Assembly: GCF_903970965.1 (NCBI RefSeq)
Contig: NZ_CAJCKW010000001.1
Coordinates: 248,001-312,000, forward strand
Reading direction: 5' to 3'
Source: Aureimonas sp. ME7
GTDB taxonomy: Bacteria; Pseudomonadota; Alphaproteobacteria; Rhizobiales; Rhizobiaceae
Length of the DNA: 64,000 bases
The notes under the pieces were generated by a model. That model made no database searches. It had not been told where the DNA came from and saw only the letters and a program-made list of their open reading frames with translations. The position numbers and the translations under genes were made by a program. Below, piece by piece: positions 1 to 8,572 of the stretch; within the stretch, counting starts at the first letter, position 1, and the number at the start of each line of letters is the position of its first letter.

Positions 1-629
1 GCGAGCGCTCCGACGAGCCGATCCGCGACCAGGCGCAGAACCTCGATTCGGGCCTCGGCAAGGTGTTCCGCATCAATGCCGATGGCTCGATCCCGGACGA
101 CAACCCCTTCGTCGGACGGGACGGGGCGCTGGACGCGATCTGGAGCTACGGCCACCGCAACATTCAGTCGGCGGTGCTCGGCCCCGACGGCGCGGTCTGG
201 ACGATCGAGCACGGCGCGCGCGGCGGCGACGAGCTCAACCGGCCGGAAGCGGGCAAGAACTACGGCTGGCCGGTGATCACCTACGGCGTGTCCTATGGCG
301 GCCAGCCGATCGGCGAGGGCATCACGCAGACGGACGGCATGGAGCAGCCGGTCTACTACTGGGACCCGGTGATCGGCCCCTCCGGCATGGCGATCTACGA
401 GGGGACGGAGTTCCCCGAATGGAAGGACGCGATCCTGGCCGGCGGCCTCGTCGCGCAGGGGCTGGTGGTGCTGCGCATGAACGAGGACGGTCAGGTGGCG
501 AGCGAGGAGCGCGTGCCGCTCGAAGCGCGCATCCGGGACGTTAAGGTCGGGCCGGACGGCGCAGTCTACGCGGTCACCGAAACGCGGGGCGGGGGCGGCT
601 CTACCATCCTGCGCCTCACCAAGGGCTGA
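1..629 (+). CDS. PQQ-dependent aldose sugar dehydrogenase, C-terminal part
   Basis: The gene enters from the left edge, so the N-terminus is missing; 208 residues are visible before the TGA. The reading frame is open from base 3. It has the hallmarks of soluble aldose sugar dehydrogenases (YliI/GdhB-like beta-propeller): LGKVFRINADGSIPDDNPF, WSYGHRN, and GARGGDELN followed by AGKNYGWPVITYG. These are the strands that hold PQQ and calcium in the family. Family members oxidise aldoses to lactones in the periplasm using PQQ. A signal peptide cannot be checked because the start lies outside the window. The gene ends 7 nt before the convergent AraC gene. The family call is firm; the substrate is not known. 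Confidence 0.9.
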   Translation, partial: ERSDEPIRDQAQNLDSGLGKVFRINADGSIPDDNPFVGRDGALDAIWSYGHRNIQSAVLGPDGAVWTIEHGARGGDELNRPEAGKNYGWPVITYGVSYGGQPIGEGITQTDGMEQPVYYWDPVIGPSGMAIYEGTEFPEWKDAILAGGLVAQGLVVLRMNEDGQVASEERVPLEARIRDVKVGPDGAVYAVTETRGGGGSTILRLTKG

Positions 630-636
630 GGATCGC

Positions 637-1623
637 TCAAGCGCCGCGCCGGCTGGTTTCGGACGGAAGGCAGCCGTAGCGCGTCCGGTAGCGGCGCGAA
701 AAGTCGCTGAGGTGGAAGAAGCCCCAGCGGTAGGCGATCTGCGACACGTGGAGGCGCCCGGCATTGGCCTGGAGGTCGGCATGGGCGCGCTCCAGCCGGC
801 GCTCCAGGATGTAGCCGATCGGCGTCTGGCCGGTCTGCGAGCGGAAGCTCGCCTGCAGCGTGCGCACGCTGGCGGCGGCCGCGCGCGCGATCTGCGACAC
901 GGTGATGGGCTCGGCCAGATGCGCCTCGATGAAGTCGAGCGAGCGGGCGACGACGCGCGCCGCGTTCTCCTCGCCGTGGCCGTGCCACCCCTCCTCCTGC
1001 GGCCAGGCGGCGAGGATCTGGTTGAGGAGAAGGTCGTGCAGGAGCGGCGTGGACAGGGCGTTCGCGCCCTCGTCCAGATCGCCGGCGAGCCGCCTCATCG
1101 TATGGGCGAGCGCGCGCATCGGCAGGCTCGACAGATCCGCCAGCGGGCGAAAGGCGGGACGGCGCGACCCGGTCAACACCTCGAGGCGCTCCTCCAACGC
1201 ATGGGCGCGGATGTTGCAGTGGACGACCTCGGATCGCGGGGCGCAGCGCGTGCGCAGGATCCGAGATGAACGGATCAGCGAGGCCTGGCTCGCGTCGGCC
1301 GTGTAGGCGAAACCATCGGCGTCGCGGGCGAAATGCCCGCGCAGGGGAACGCTCAACGTGTAGACGTTCTCGTCGAAGCGCGGCAGGCTTTCGAAACCCG
1401 TGACGGAACGCATGCGCCAGACCGAAACGTCCGGCCCGATCGTCCCTTTGAGATCGAGATCGGGCGCCTCACGCCCCACCGCGCGCAGGCGGATGGGGCA
1501 GGTGAGAGCCGCGTTGATCCGGTCGAAGCCGTCGTTCCCGGCGACCGTTTCCCGATACGAGCGGAAGGGCGAGGGCTTGGATCCCCCGATCGAGGAAGCC
1601 TCCATGGCGACGGCGTGATACAT
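637..1623 (-). CDS. AraC family transcriptional regulator
   Basis: About 328 residues. The N-terminal two thirds resembles the AraC_binding_2 type sensor domain. The C-terminal ~100 residues form the double helix-turn-helix of the family, with SLDFIEAHLAEPITVSQIA, the RTLQASFRSQTGQTPIGYI segment and the final FHLSDFSRRYRTRYGCLPS. The frame extends upstream to an ATG at 1746, but that extension is Arg-rich and unlike the family. I prefer the ATG at 1623, which follows a G-rich possible ribosome site; ATG 1605 is also possible. It lies downstream of the siderophore importer on the same strand with a 224-nt gap. Many AraC proteins control siderophore uptake, but nothing in the sequence ties this one to iron. 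Confidence 0.85.
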   Translation of the reverse strand: MYHAVAMEASSIGGSKPSPFRSYRETVAGNDGFDRINAALTCPIRLRAVGREAPDLDLKGTIGPDVSVWRMRSVTGFESLPRFDENVYTLSVPLRGHFARDADGFAYTADASQASLIRSSRILRTRCAPRSEVVHCNIRAHALEERLEVLTGSRRPAFRPLADLSSLPMRALAHTMRRLAGDLDEGANALSTPLLHDLLLNQILAAWPQEEGWHGHGEENAARVVARSLDFIEAHLAEPITVSQIARAAAASVRTLQASFRSQTGQTPIGYILERRLERAHADLQANAGRLHVSQIAYRWGFFHLSDFSRRYRTRYGCLPSETSRRGA

Positions 1624-1847
1624 CGGTCGATACCCCGTCCGGAAACGGCGGCCCCGCTTCGGGCGACCGATCCGCCCGCCGCAAGGCGAGCATCGGCCGA
1701 GAGCGAGCACCCGTGTTCGCTCTGTCGTTGTGATACAACCATGCATTCAATCGTGCGCGAAATAAATCGCCGGAATCCTATTATTTTCGTAATGGTCCGT
1801 TCCGAAATCTCGAACCAGGGGTTGCGCCGCGTCCGGGTAGCTGCCGC

Positions 1848-2669
1848 TCAGGCCGGAACGGCGACGGGCTCCGGCCGGCCGGGATGGCGCATCACGGCCA
1901 TGTCGAGACCGTAGATCGCCTTGAGCGACGGAGCGGTGACGACCTCCTCAGGCGTTCCGCGCGCGACGAGACGCCCGTTCTTCAGCGCCATGATCTCGTC
2001 GCAGAAGCGGGCGGCCATGTTGATGTCGTGGAGCACTACGACGACGCCGAGCCCCCGCTCGTGGCTCAAGGCCCGCACGAGGCCGAGAACCTCGATCTGG
2101 TGGGCGACATCGAGCGCCGAGATCGGCTCGTCGAGGAGCATGCAGCCGGGGTTCTGCGCCACCAGCATGGCGAGCCAGGCGCGCTGGCGCTCGCCTCCCG
2201 AAAGCGCGTCCACCGGGCGCTCGGCGAAGGGCTGCGTGTGCGTCGAGCGCAGCGCGCCTTCGACATGGGCGCGGTCCTCGGGAGAGAACCGGCCGAACGG
2301 CCCGTGCCAGGGGTAGCGCCCGAGGGCGACGAGCTCGCGCACCAGAAGGCCGGGCGCGGGCGGGGTCGTCTGCGGCAGATAGGCGACGTGGCGGGCGAAC
2401 TCGCGCTCGCCCCAGCTCTTCAGGTCCCGGTCGCCGAAGCGCACGGCCCCGGCGGAGGGCTGCTCCTGCCGGGCGAGAAGCTTCAGGAGCGTCGATTTGC
2501 CCGAACCGTTGTGCCCGACGAGCGCGACGACGCGCCCCGGCGCGATGTCGAGGCTCAACGGCTCCAGAAGCACCCGACCCGGAATGGAGAAGCCGAGCCC
2601 CTCCAGCCGGAAGCCGGCCGGCTCGGCGGCAGTGGTCTCGGGGCGGGGCAAGGGCTCAGGATGGGTCAT
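1848..2669 (-). CDS. fhuC: Iron-siderophore ABC transporter ATP-binding protein (FhuC-like)
   Basis: 273 residues, normal for FhuC/FepC ATPases. Walker A (GHNGSGKST) is at residues 52-60, the ABC signature LSGGERQ at 157-163 and Walker B (CMLLDEP) at 177-183, followed by the D-loop SALD and the switch histidine in VVLHDIN. The protein powers import of ferric siderophores through the FecCD-type permease encoded just upstream. The ATG overlaps the fhuB stop (ATGA), so the two are translationally coupled. A much longer open frame continues upstream through fhuB, but it is a shadow. Hydroxamate specificity is inferred from the double-length permease next door. Confidence 0.93.
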   Translation of the reverse strand: MTHPEPLPRPETTAAEPAGFRLEGLGFSIPGRVLLEPLSLDIAPGRVVALVGHNGSGKSTLLKLLARQEQPSAGAVRFGDRDLKSWGEREFARHVAYLPQTTPPAPGLLVRELVALGRYPWHGPFGRFSPEDRAHVEGALRSTHTQPFAERPVDALSGGERQRAWLAMLVAQNPGCMLLDEPISALDVAHQIEVLGLVRALSHERGLGVVVVLHDINMAARFCDEIMALKNGRLVARGTPEEVVTAPSLKAIYGLDMAVMRHPGRPEPVAVPA

Positions 2670-4678
2670 CGGCGGGGCGATCCTTGGCGGGCGAGAAGGA
2701 GCATCAGGCAGGGCGCGCCGACCAGCGCGGCGACGAGGCCGGTCGGCAGAACCCAGGGGAAGGCGATCGTGCGCCCGATCCAGTCCGCCAGAACCAGAAG
2801 CGCGCTTCCGGCCAGTGCCGACAGGAGAAGGGCGGGAAGCGGCCGGTGGACCCCCGCCATGCGCACGATGTGGGGCGCCATCAGCCCCGCGAAGGTCAGC
2901 GGCCCGGCGATCGGCGTGGCGCAGGCGGTCAGAACGGCGGCCAGCGCGAAGAGCGCGAGGCGCGAGGCGCCCAAGGGAAGGCCGAGCGCGCGCGACACCG
3001 GCCCGCCGAGCGGCAGAAGCGCCAGCGCGCGCACGGCGAGGCAGGCGAGGGCGAGAAGCACGGCGGCGGCGAGGGCTGCCAGAACGGCGCTTCGCTCCGT
3101 CAGCCCGTTGGTCGAGCCCGCCATCCAGCCGAACACCATAAGGGCGCGCGGATCGCCGGTGGCCGACAGGAGGCCCACCACGGCATCCAGAAGCGCGTTG
3201 AGGGCGATGCCGGCCAGAAGCACGCGCTCCGGCTGGAAACCGGAGCGTCGCCCGACGGCGAGAACGGCCGCGACCGTTGCGAGGCTTCCCGCCACGGTCG
3301 CCGCGCCGATGGCGGCGGCCCCCGGGGCGGAAAGAAGAAACAGGGCGAGCGCGGCCGCGAAGGCGGCTCCCGCGCTGACGCCTAAGACCTCGGGGCTCGC
3401 CATCTCGTTGCCGGTGAGGCGCTGGAGGATCAGCCCCGCCGCGCCTAGCATGGCGCCGGCGGCGGCCGAGCCGAGAAGGCGCGGCCAGCGCCAGGGCAGG
3501 ATTTCGGGAAGGAGTGTCGGCGACAGGATGCCCCAGCGCCCGCTCGCGGGGTCGGGCCCGACCAGAAGCGCTATGAAGAGGAGAAGGGCGAGGGCGATGA
3601 AGGCCAGAAGGGCGCGGCGTCTTGCCGGCCCGGGTGCCCGGCGCCGAACGCCGGGTTCGGCGGGCATCGGAGCGCGATCGCCCGGCGCCAGACGCGGCAG
3701 AAGCCACAGAAGCAGCGGCGAGCCGAAGATCGCGGTCACCGCCCCGGTCGGCAGGAACGCGTCCTCCAGGGTGGACACGGCCTGGAGCGCGGCATCGGTG
3801 AGAAGCAGGAGGAAGGCGCCGATCAGGATCGAGAGCCCGAGCCGGGCGGCGAAGGATCGCGTGCCCGCGAGCCGGGCCAGGACCGGCGCCACCAGCCCGA
3901 CGAAGCCGATGACGCCGACGGCGCTCACCGTGAAGGCGGACAGGAGGACGGCGAGGAGGACGGCAAGAAGGCGGATGGCGCCGGGATCGAGACCGCGCGC
4001 CCGCGCGCCGGCGTCGTCGAGGTCGAGCAGCGACAAGGGGCGCAGGAGAAGAAGCGCCGGGGGCACGAGAAGCGCCAGACGAAAGGCGAGATCCTCGAAC
4101 GGCTGCCAGCTCTGCTGGCTGAGCGAGCCCGCGCCCCAGATGAAGAGGCTGGCGAGATAGCGCTCGTTCAGAAGCGTCAGGATGCCCGAAAGGGCGCCGG
4201 CATAGAGGCCGACGACGAGGCCCGCGAGGATCAGCGACACGGCGGCGAAATGGCGCCGGCGCACCAGTGCGAAGACGAGAAGCGTCGACGCGATGCTTCC
4301 CGCCAGCGTCACGAGATCTCGCCCCCAGCCGAAGAGGCCGGGTGCCCAAAGGGTGGCGAGCGCCAGCGCCAGGCGCCCGCCTGCGTCGATGCCAAGGGTC
4401 GTCGGTGAGGCCAGCGGGTTGCGCAGCGCCTGCTGCAGGAAGGCGCCCGAAGCGGCGAGCGCCCCGCCGCACAAGAGAGCCATGGCGAGGCGCGGCAGGG
4501 TGGAGTGCAGAAGCGTCAGCCGCGCGGCATCGTAGCCGCCCGGCAGGGCGGCGGCGGTCCCGGACCAGAGCGCGGCAACGGGTGCGGCCACGACATAGGC
4601 CGCGAGCGCCAGCGCGATCAGGCCGAGCGCCGAAACGCTCATCCATGGCGAAGCGGGACGGCGAACGGTCAGACTCAA
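2666..4678 (-). CDS. fhuB: Iron-hydroxamate ABC transporter permease, fused double domain (FhuB-like)
   Basis: 670 residues made of two FecCD permease halves of about 330 residues each, as in FhuB; most related permeases are single-domain. Each half is strongly hydrophobic, with roughly ten membrane segments. Both carry family motifs such as the first-half GFVGLVAPVLARLAG and the second-half TFAGLMAPHIVRMAG, which include the loop that contacts the ATPase. The longest frame starts at a TTG that overlaps the fhuD stop (TTGA). An ATG at 4642 (MSVSALG...) is the alternative start and would remove 12 residues. Middle gene of the fhuD-fhuB-fhuC operon, acting in the inner membrane. Confidence 0.93.
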   Translation of the reverse strand: MSLTVRRPASPWMSVSALGLIALALAAYVVAAPVAALWSGTAAALPGGYDAARLTLLHSTLPRLAMALLCGGALAASGAFLQQALRNPLASPTTLGIDAGGRLALALATLWAPGLFGWGRDLVTLAGSIASTLLVFALVRRRHFAAVSLILAGLVVGLYAGALSGILTLLNERYLASLFIWGAGSLSQQSWQPFEDLAFRLALLVPPALLLLRPLSLLDLDDAGARARGLDPGAIRLLAVLLAVLLSAFTVSAVGVIGFVGLVAPVLARLAGTRSFAARLGLSILIGAFLLLLTDAALQAVSTLEDAFLPTGAVTAIFGSPLLLWLLPRLAPGDRAPMPAEPGVRRRAPGPARRRALLAFIALALLLFIALLVGPDPASGRWGILSPTLLPEILPWRWPRLLGSAAAGAMLGAAGLILQRLTGNEMASPEVLGVSAGAAFAAALALFLLSAPGAAAIGAATVAGSLATVAAVLAVGRRSGFQPERVLLAGIALNALLDAVVGLLSATGDPRALMVFGWMAGSTNGLTERSAVLAALAAAVLLALACLAVRALALLPLGGPVSRALGLPLGASRLALFALAAVLTACATPIAGPLTFAGLMAPHIVRMAGVHRPLPALLLSALAGSALLVLADWIGRTIAFPWVLPTGLVAALVGAPCLMLLLARQGSPRR

Positions 4679-5550
4679 GCCGCCCGCTCCGCGAGTTCGC
4701 GCGTCAGAAGCTCGGCGAAGCGCGCGGCCGAGGGCAGGGCGCCGAACATCAGAACCGCCGGCAGGCGCGAAATGCGCCCCTCGCGCACGAAGGGAAGCGC
4801 GGTCCAGAGCGGGCTTTGCGGCAGGACGCGGTTAAGATCGGGCGGCTCGGGTGCGAAGCTGACGAGGCGCGCCTCCCCCATCTCCGCCAGCCGCTCGATG
4901 CCCAGCGTCGCAAAGCCCCAGGGGTTCACTTCGCCGGCGAAGGCGTTGGTGAGGCCGAGCTGGTCCAGGGTGTTGCCGTAGAGGCTGGCGCGGCCGTAGA
5001 CGCGCACATGGCGCGTGTCCATGAAGCTGACGAGAAGCAGAGGCGGGGTGCGCGGGGGCAGCTTCGCCCGGAGGGCGGCAAGCCGCGCGTCGAAGCCGGC
5101 AAGCGCCGCCTCGGCTTCTCGAGCGAGACCGAGGCGGCGGCCGAGAATCGTGGTGATCTCGCGCGAGCGCAGCAGCGGCTCGGGGCCCGCGCCGTAGATC
5201 GTCAGCCGCTCCACGGGAGCGATGCGGGCGACCGCGGGCTCGGCCATGGCGACATAGTCGGTGGACAGGACGAGATCGGGTCGGAGCGCGGCGAGGCGCT
5301 CAAGGTTGGGCTCCTGCGAGGCGCCGAGATCGGCGACGGAAGGCGGCAGCTTCGGCTCGACGACCCAGGTGTCCCAGTCGGCCGCCGCCATCACGGCAAG
5401 CGGCGTCAGCCCAAGGAGCAGCAGGGTTTCTGCAAGCGCGTAGTCGAGACAAGCGATGCGGCGGGGAAACGCACCTTGCGCGCGCACGGGACCTGTCGTC
5501 GTGGCAGCGGCGAGCGCGAGGGACAGGAAGGAACGGCGATGAAGGGGCAT
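4675..5550 (-). CDS. fhuD: Iron-siderophore ABC transporter substrate-binding protein (FhuD-like)
   Basis: 291 residues from the ATG at 5550, which opens a signal peptide (MPLHRRSFLSLALAAA, ending VRA-Q). The twin arginine suggests Tat export. The mature part is a type III periplasmic binding fold: RIACLDYALAETLLLLG, then DLGASQEPNLERLAALRPDLVLSTDY in the first lobe. This is the hallmark of FhuD/BtuF-like proteins. It would deliver ferric hydroxamate to FhuB. The open frame extends 58 residues upstream but lacks signal-peptide character. First gene of a three-gene operon. The upstream leader contains two inverted repeats (5557-5582 and 5721-5752) that could be regulatory. Confidence 0.9.
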   Translation of the reverse strand: MPLHRRSFLSLALAAATTTGPVRAQGAFPRRIACLDYALAETLLLLGLTPLAVMAAADWDTWVVEPKLPPSVADLGASQEPNLERLAALRPDLVLSTDYVAMAEPAVARIAPVERLTIYGAGPEPLLRSREITTILGRRLGLAREAEAALAGFDARLAALRAKLPPRTPPLLLVSFMDTRHVRVYGRASLYGNTLDQLGLTNAFAGEVNPWGFATLGIERLAEMGEARLVSFAPEPPDLNRVLPQSPLWTALPFVREGRISRLPAVLMFGALPSAARFAELLTRELAERAA

Positions 5551-5973
5551 GGTGCGAAATCTGGAGGCGTTTCCTCCGATTTTCCGTAGCGCGGGCCATT
5601 CGGTGGAGCAAGGGCGAAGCGGCGACCACGGTCCGGAAGGCACCCGCGAGCCGATAGAAGGGGCGACCCGGTTCTCACCGACACCATCCGCCCCACCGCT
5701 TCGAGGGGGCCTCTTGGGTTCCACGCCCTTACTGCTCCTCTACCCGGCGTGGCGCGTAGCATGTCGTGAACACGCGTCGCCGATCCTACGGTGGCGATGG
5801 CGCGAACGGTTTGCGAGCATGTGCCCCGATGCGCCGTCCTTCGCACTTCGCTCCACCGGCTTCGGCGCGGGGCACCCCCATCCGGCTGGTCCGGCGGACC
5901 GAGGCGCGCCCCTTCCGCTCCGGCGCAGCGGTGAAAAGCGCGCGCGATCGGTCCGCGCGCGCCGTCCCTTGTT
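5551..5973 (-). other. Intergenic leader upstream of fhuD, no gene recognised
   Basis: A 423-nt gap between fhuD and the YihY gene. All open frames here look like shadows. On the minus strand it holds two inverted repeats. One is at 5721-5752, with 7-bp arms CCACGCC/GGCGTGG and an 18-nt loop. The other is at 5557-5582, just before the fhuD ATG, with arms of 10 bp and one bulged base. I could not match them to the cobalamin riboswitch consensus or find a clear iron-responsive operator by eye. Confidence 0.4.
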
Positions 5974-7149
5974 TCAGCCCTTGGCTTCGCCGATCGTGTC
6001 GGCCATGCGCGCGCCGCGCGCGCCCATGGGCTTGGCCGGGCTCGTGGTGGTGTCACGTGCGGTCTGGTGCTCCAACTCGGCATTCAGCTCGGCGCCGAGC
6101 AGCACCACCATGGTGGACACCCAGATCCAGGTCATGAAGCCGATCGCCGCGCCGAGCGAGCCGTAGGTCTCGTCGTAGTTGCCGAAGTTCTGCGCGTAGA
6201 ACGAGAAACCGATGGAGAAGATCACCCACAGGACGGCGGCCACGACCGCGCCCCAGGACACCCAGCGCCAGCGCGCCGTGGTTCGGCTCGGGCCCATCCG
6301 GTAGACCACCGACAGCCCGGCCGCGACGACGACGAGAAGGATCGGCCAGCGCAGGAACAGGAGCCAGGGCTCGATCGCGCCGAGGCCCACGAACTCGAAG
6401 ACGATCGGCAGGAGCACCACGCAGGCGAGCGCCAGGATCAGGAACACCAGCGTCGACAGGGTGAACAGGAGGGACACGAGCGTCAGCTTGATGAAGCTGC
6501 GCTTTTCTTCCTCCTCGTAGACGATGTTGAGCGCGTCGAAGAGGGTCTTCATCCCTGCGTTCGCGCTCCACAGCGCGATGCCGAGACCGAACACCAAGCC
6601 GAGGCCGAGCTTGCCGTCGCTTTTCGATGCGACGCGGGCCATCTGTTCGCCGATGATGTCCATCGCCCCGCCGGGCAGGAAGCCGGAAAGAACCTGCATC
6701 TGGTCGCCGAAGTTCGAGGCGTCCGTGAACAGGCCGTAGATCGATACCATGGCGGTGATGGCGGGAAACAGGGCGAGGAGGACGTAGAAGGTGACGCCCG
6801 CCGAAACCAGCATCAGCCGGTCGTGGGAGAATTCCTCGACCGTACGCCAGAGAACGTCCTTCCAGCCGCGCGCCGGGATCTCGCCCGGGCGCTCCGCATG
6901 CCGCCCGCGCCCACGCTCCAGGCTTTCGGACGGGTCGGCGTGGCTGTTCTTGGGTTGGCCGAAGCTGGCTTCCTCCGACGGAGCGGCCGGGGTGGCCCGG
7001 CGCCGGGCGCCGGTGCCCCGTTCGTCCCGCCGGTCGCTCTGAACGAGCGCGCCCAGAACGCCGAGCGAGGCGAGGGAGGCGAGCCCCAACACGATCTCGC
7101 CGCGTCCCAGCGGGCGGGTGCGGCTGTTGTTGTCAGGCGCGCGCGGCAT
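5974..7149 (-). CDS. YihY/virulence factor BrkB family inner-membrane protein
   Basis: 391 residues from an ATG preceded by a strong GGAGGG ribosome site. After an N-terminal hydrophobic stretch (EIVLGLASLASLGVLGAL) comes a charged, probably disordered linker to about residue 95. The YihY core follows: WKDVLWRTVEEFSHDRLMLVSAGVTFYVLLALFPAITAMVS, then FGLGIALWSANAGMKTLFDALNIVYEE and later TYGSLGAAIGFMTWIW. These are the family's conserved segments, with about six membrane helices. The family was once called ribonuclease BN, but that assignment is no longer accepted and its role is unknown. Transcribed divergently from the XRE regulator. Confidence 0.9.
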   Translation of the reverse strand: MPRAPDNNSRTRPLGRGEIVLGLASLASLGVLGALVQSDRRDERGTGARRRATPAAPSEEASFGQPKNSHADPSESLERGRGRHAERPGEIPARGWKDVLWRTVEEFSHDRLMLVSAGVTFYVLLALFPAITAMVSIYGLFTDASNFGDQMQVLSGFLPGGAMDIIGEQMARVASKSDGKLGLGLVFGLGIALWSANAGMKTLFDALNIVYEEEEKRSFIKLTLVSLLFTLSTLVFLILALACVVLLPIVFEFVGLGAIEPWLLFLRWPILLVVVAAGLSVVYRMGPSRTTARWRWVSWGAVVAAVLWVIFSIGFSFYAQNFGNYDETYGSLGAAIGFMTWIWVSTMVVLLGAELNAELEHQTARDTTTSPAKPMGARGARMADTIGEAKG

Positions 7150-7345
7150 CGTATCCCTCCGGTTGTGATCCTGGCGGCATTGCAACGCAAGAATCGCCGA
7201 TCCGATCCCGTCCGGGCCGCAATGCGGCCACAAATGCACGACCGGACCGAGCGAACATGGGCCCGACTCCTGTGTTGGCGGCGACTTTCGAGCCGCAGGC
7301 GGGAGCCGTTGATTTTGCGCACGCAGGATCAACCCATCGCTTGTC

Positions 7346-7369
7346 ATCGTATCGCCCGAAATCGTATCG
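7346..7369 (+). repeat. Pair of 9-bp direct repeats upstream of the XRE regulator
   Basis: ATCGTATCG occurs at 7346-7354 and again at 7361-7369, a 15-nt period. The pair lies in an AT-richer patch between the divergent YihY and XRE genes. This placement suggests a possible autoregulatory operator, but no protein can be assigned from sequence alone. Confidence 0.35.
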
Positions 7370-7371
7370 TA

Positions 7372-7875
7372 ATGACGCAACGTCCGGTGGGTGGGTTGCT
7401 TTCGAACGACTCGTCGACGGGCAGGCTTATTATCGACGAATTCATAGTAGAGATTGTTATTTTGATAGCTAAAGATCCCATCGACATCCATATCGGATCG
7501 CGTCTTCGCTTCATTCGCGACAAGCGCAGCATGACGCTGGGGCATGTCGGTCGGAAGTTGGGTCTGACCTATCAGCAGATCCGCAAATACGAGAGCGGCG
7601 ACAACCGGTTGAGCGCGAGCCGGCTCTACCAGCTGTCGGCTCTCTTCGGCGTGGAGCCGGCCTTCTTCTACGACGGGCTGGACTTGGCGTCGGCATGGGG
7701 GCCGTCCCGCGGCGGCGGCGCCGACCACGCTGCGCTGGACCCGGTCCTGAAGCGGATCGCCAATCCCGAAGCGCGCTACCACATCGAGAAGCTGATCCAG
7801 ATCCTGGGTGGGTTGCAGGGCGAGCAGACGGTGGAAGGCGGCGCCAAGCTGTACGGCGAGGTGGGAACGCCCTGA
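7372..7875 (+). CDS. XRE (Cro/CI) family transcriptional regulator
   Basis: 167 residues from the ATG at 7372. A helix-turn-helix of the HTH_3 type spans IGSRLRFIRDKRSMTLGHVG, then LGLTYQQIRKYESGDNRLSASRLYQLSALFGV. It is followed by a short C-terminal segment with FFYDGL that is common in rhizobial members. A TTG at 7462 is an alternative start and would give the ~137-residue length usual for these relatives; the N-terminal 30 residues are not family-like. The upstream region is AT-richer than its surroundings and has direct repeats. Targets are unknown. Confidence 0.85.
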   Translation: MTQRPVGGLLSNDSSTGRLIIDEFIVEIVILIAKDPIDIHIGSRLRFIRDKRSMTLGHVGRKLGLTYQQIRKYESGDNRLSASRLYQLSALFGVEPAFFYDGLDLASAWGPSRGGGADHAALDPVLKRIANPEARYHIEKLIQILGGLQGEQTVEGGAKLYGEVGTP

Positions 7876-8018
7876 CGCCCCGTTTCGCCTGACGTCGCCG
7901 GGCGCGGCGGTGTGACCCTCGCCGTATCGCCGGGCCACGGCTCCCAAAGCCGCCCCGAAGAACCGAGCGACGGTTCACGGCCTGGAACCCGAGGTCGCAA
8001 TTCGCCCTTCATCATGCC

Positions 8019-8435
8019 ATGGACCCCGCTTTGGACGTCGAACCGCGCGACGAACGCCGCTTGCCGGCTGCGGGCGCCTTGAAACGCTGGATGTTTCGCG
8101 CCTTGGCCATGGCGGCGCTCGGGCTCGCGATTCTGGGCGTCGCGCTGCCCGGTCTTCCCACCACGCTGTTTCTTCTTCTGGCCGCCTGGGCGGCGGCGCG
8201 AAGCTCGCCGGAACTTGCCGCGCGCATCGACAACCACCCCCGGTTCGGCCCGCCCTTGCGCGCCTGGCGAGAGCGGGACGTCGTTCCCCTGCGGGCCAAG
8301 ATCTTCGCCCTCGGCTCCATGGCCGCGAGCCTTGCGATCCTCGGCTGGAGCGGCGCGCCGGCGATCGCACTGGCGGGGGTGGGCGCCGTCATGGTCGCGG
8401 TGGCGGCGTTTCTTCTCACCCGCCCGTCGGATTGA
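8019..8435 (+). CDS. DUF454 (YbaN) family inner-membrane protein
   Basis: 138 residues. After a short polar N-terminus come the DUF454 hallmarks: a first hydrophobic helix ending LGVALPGLPTTLFLLLAAWAAARSSPEL, then NHPRFGPPLRAWRERDVVPLRAKI, and finally two hydrophobic segments. The family is widespread in proteobacteria and has no established function, although YbaN is often found near respiratory or haem genes. The ATG is preceded by ATCATGCC with no strong ribosome site. It stands alone between the XRE gene and the sugar transporter operon. Confidence 0.88.
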   Translation: MDPALDVEPRDERRLPAAGALKRWMFRALAMAALGLAILGVALPGLPTTLFLLLAAWAAARSSPELAARIDNHPRFGPPLRAWRERDVVPLRAKIFALGSMAASLAILGWSGAPAIALAGVGAVMVAVAAFLLTRPSD

Positions 8436-8572
8436 AAGCGCAAATATCACGCCCGGTGGCTCCAACCCCCGCTTGCGCCCGTTCCGGCCCATGATAGCTT
8501 GACCCTCGGTCCGTTCGACCCCGGCGAAGATCGGGGCGCGGATCGTCAGGCGAGATCTCGGGAGGATCCATC

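Noticed and set aside
1848-4646. A 932-codon minus-strand frame covering fhuC and most of the fhuB region
   Set aside because: Only the last 273 codons encode FhuC; the rest is an Arg/Ala-rich shadow of fhuB, which is coded in another frame on the same strand.
5551-5973. Cobalamin riboswitch upstream of fhuD
   Set aside because: The conserved B12-box and core elements could not be found; only generic hairpins are present.
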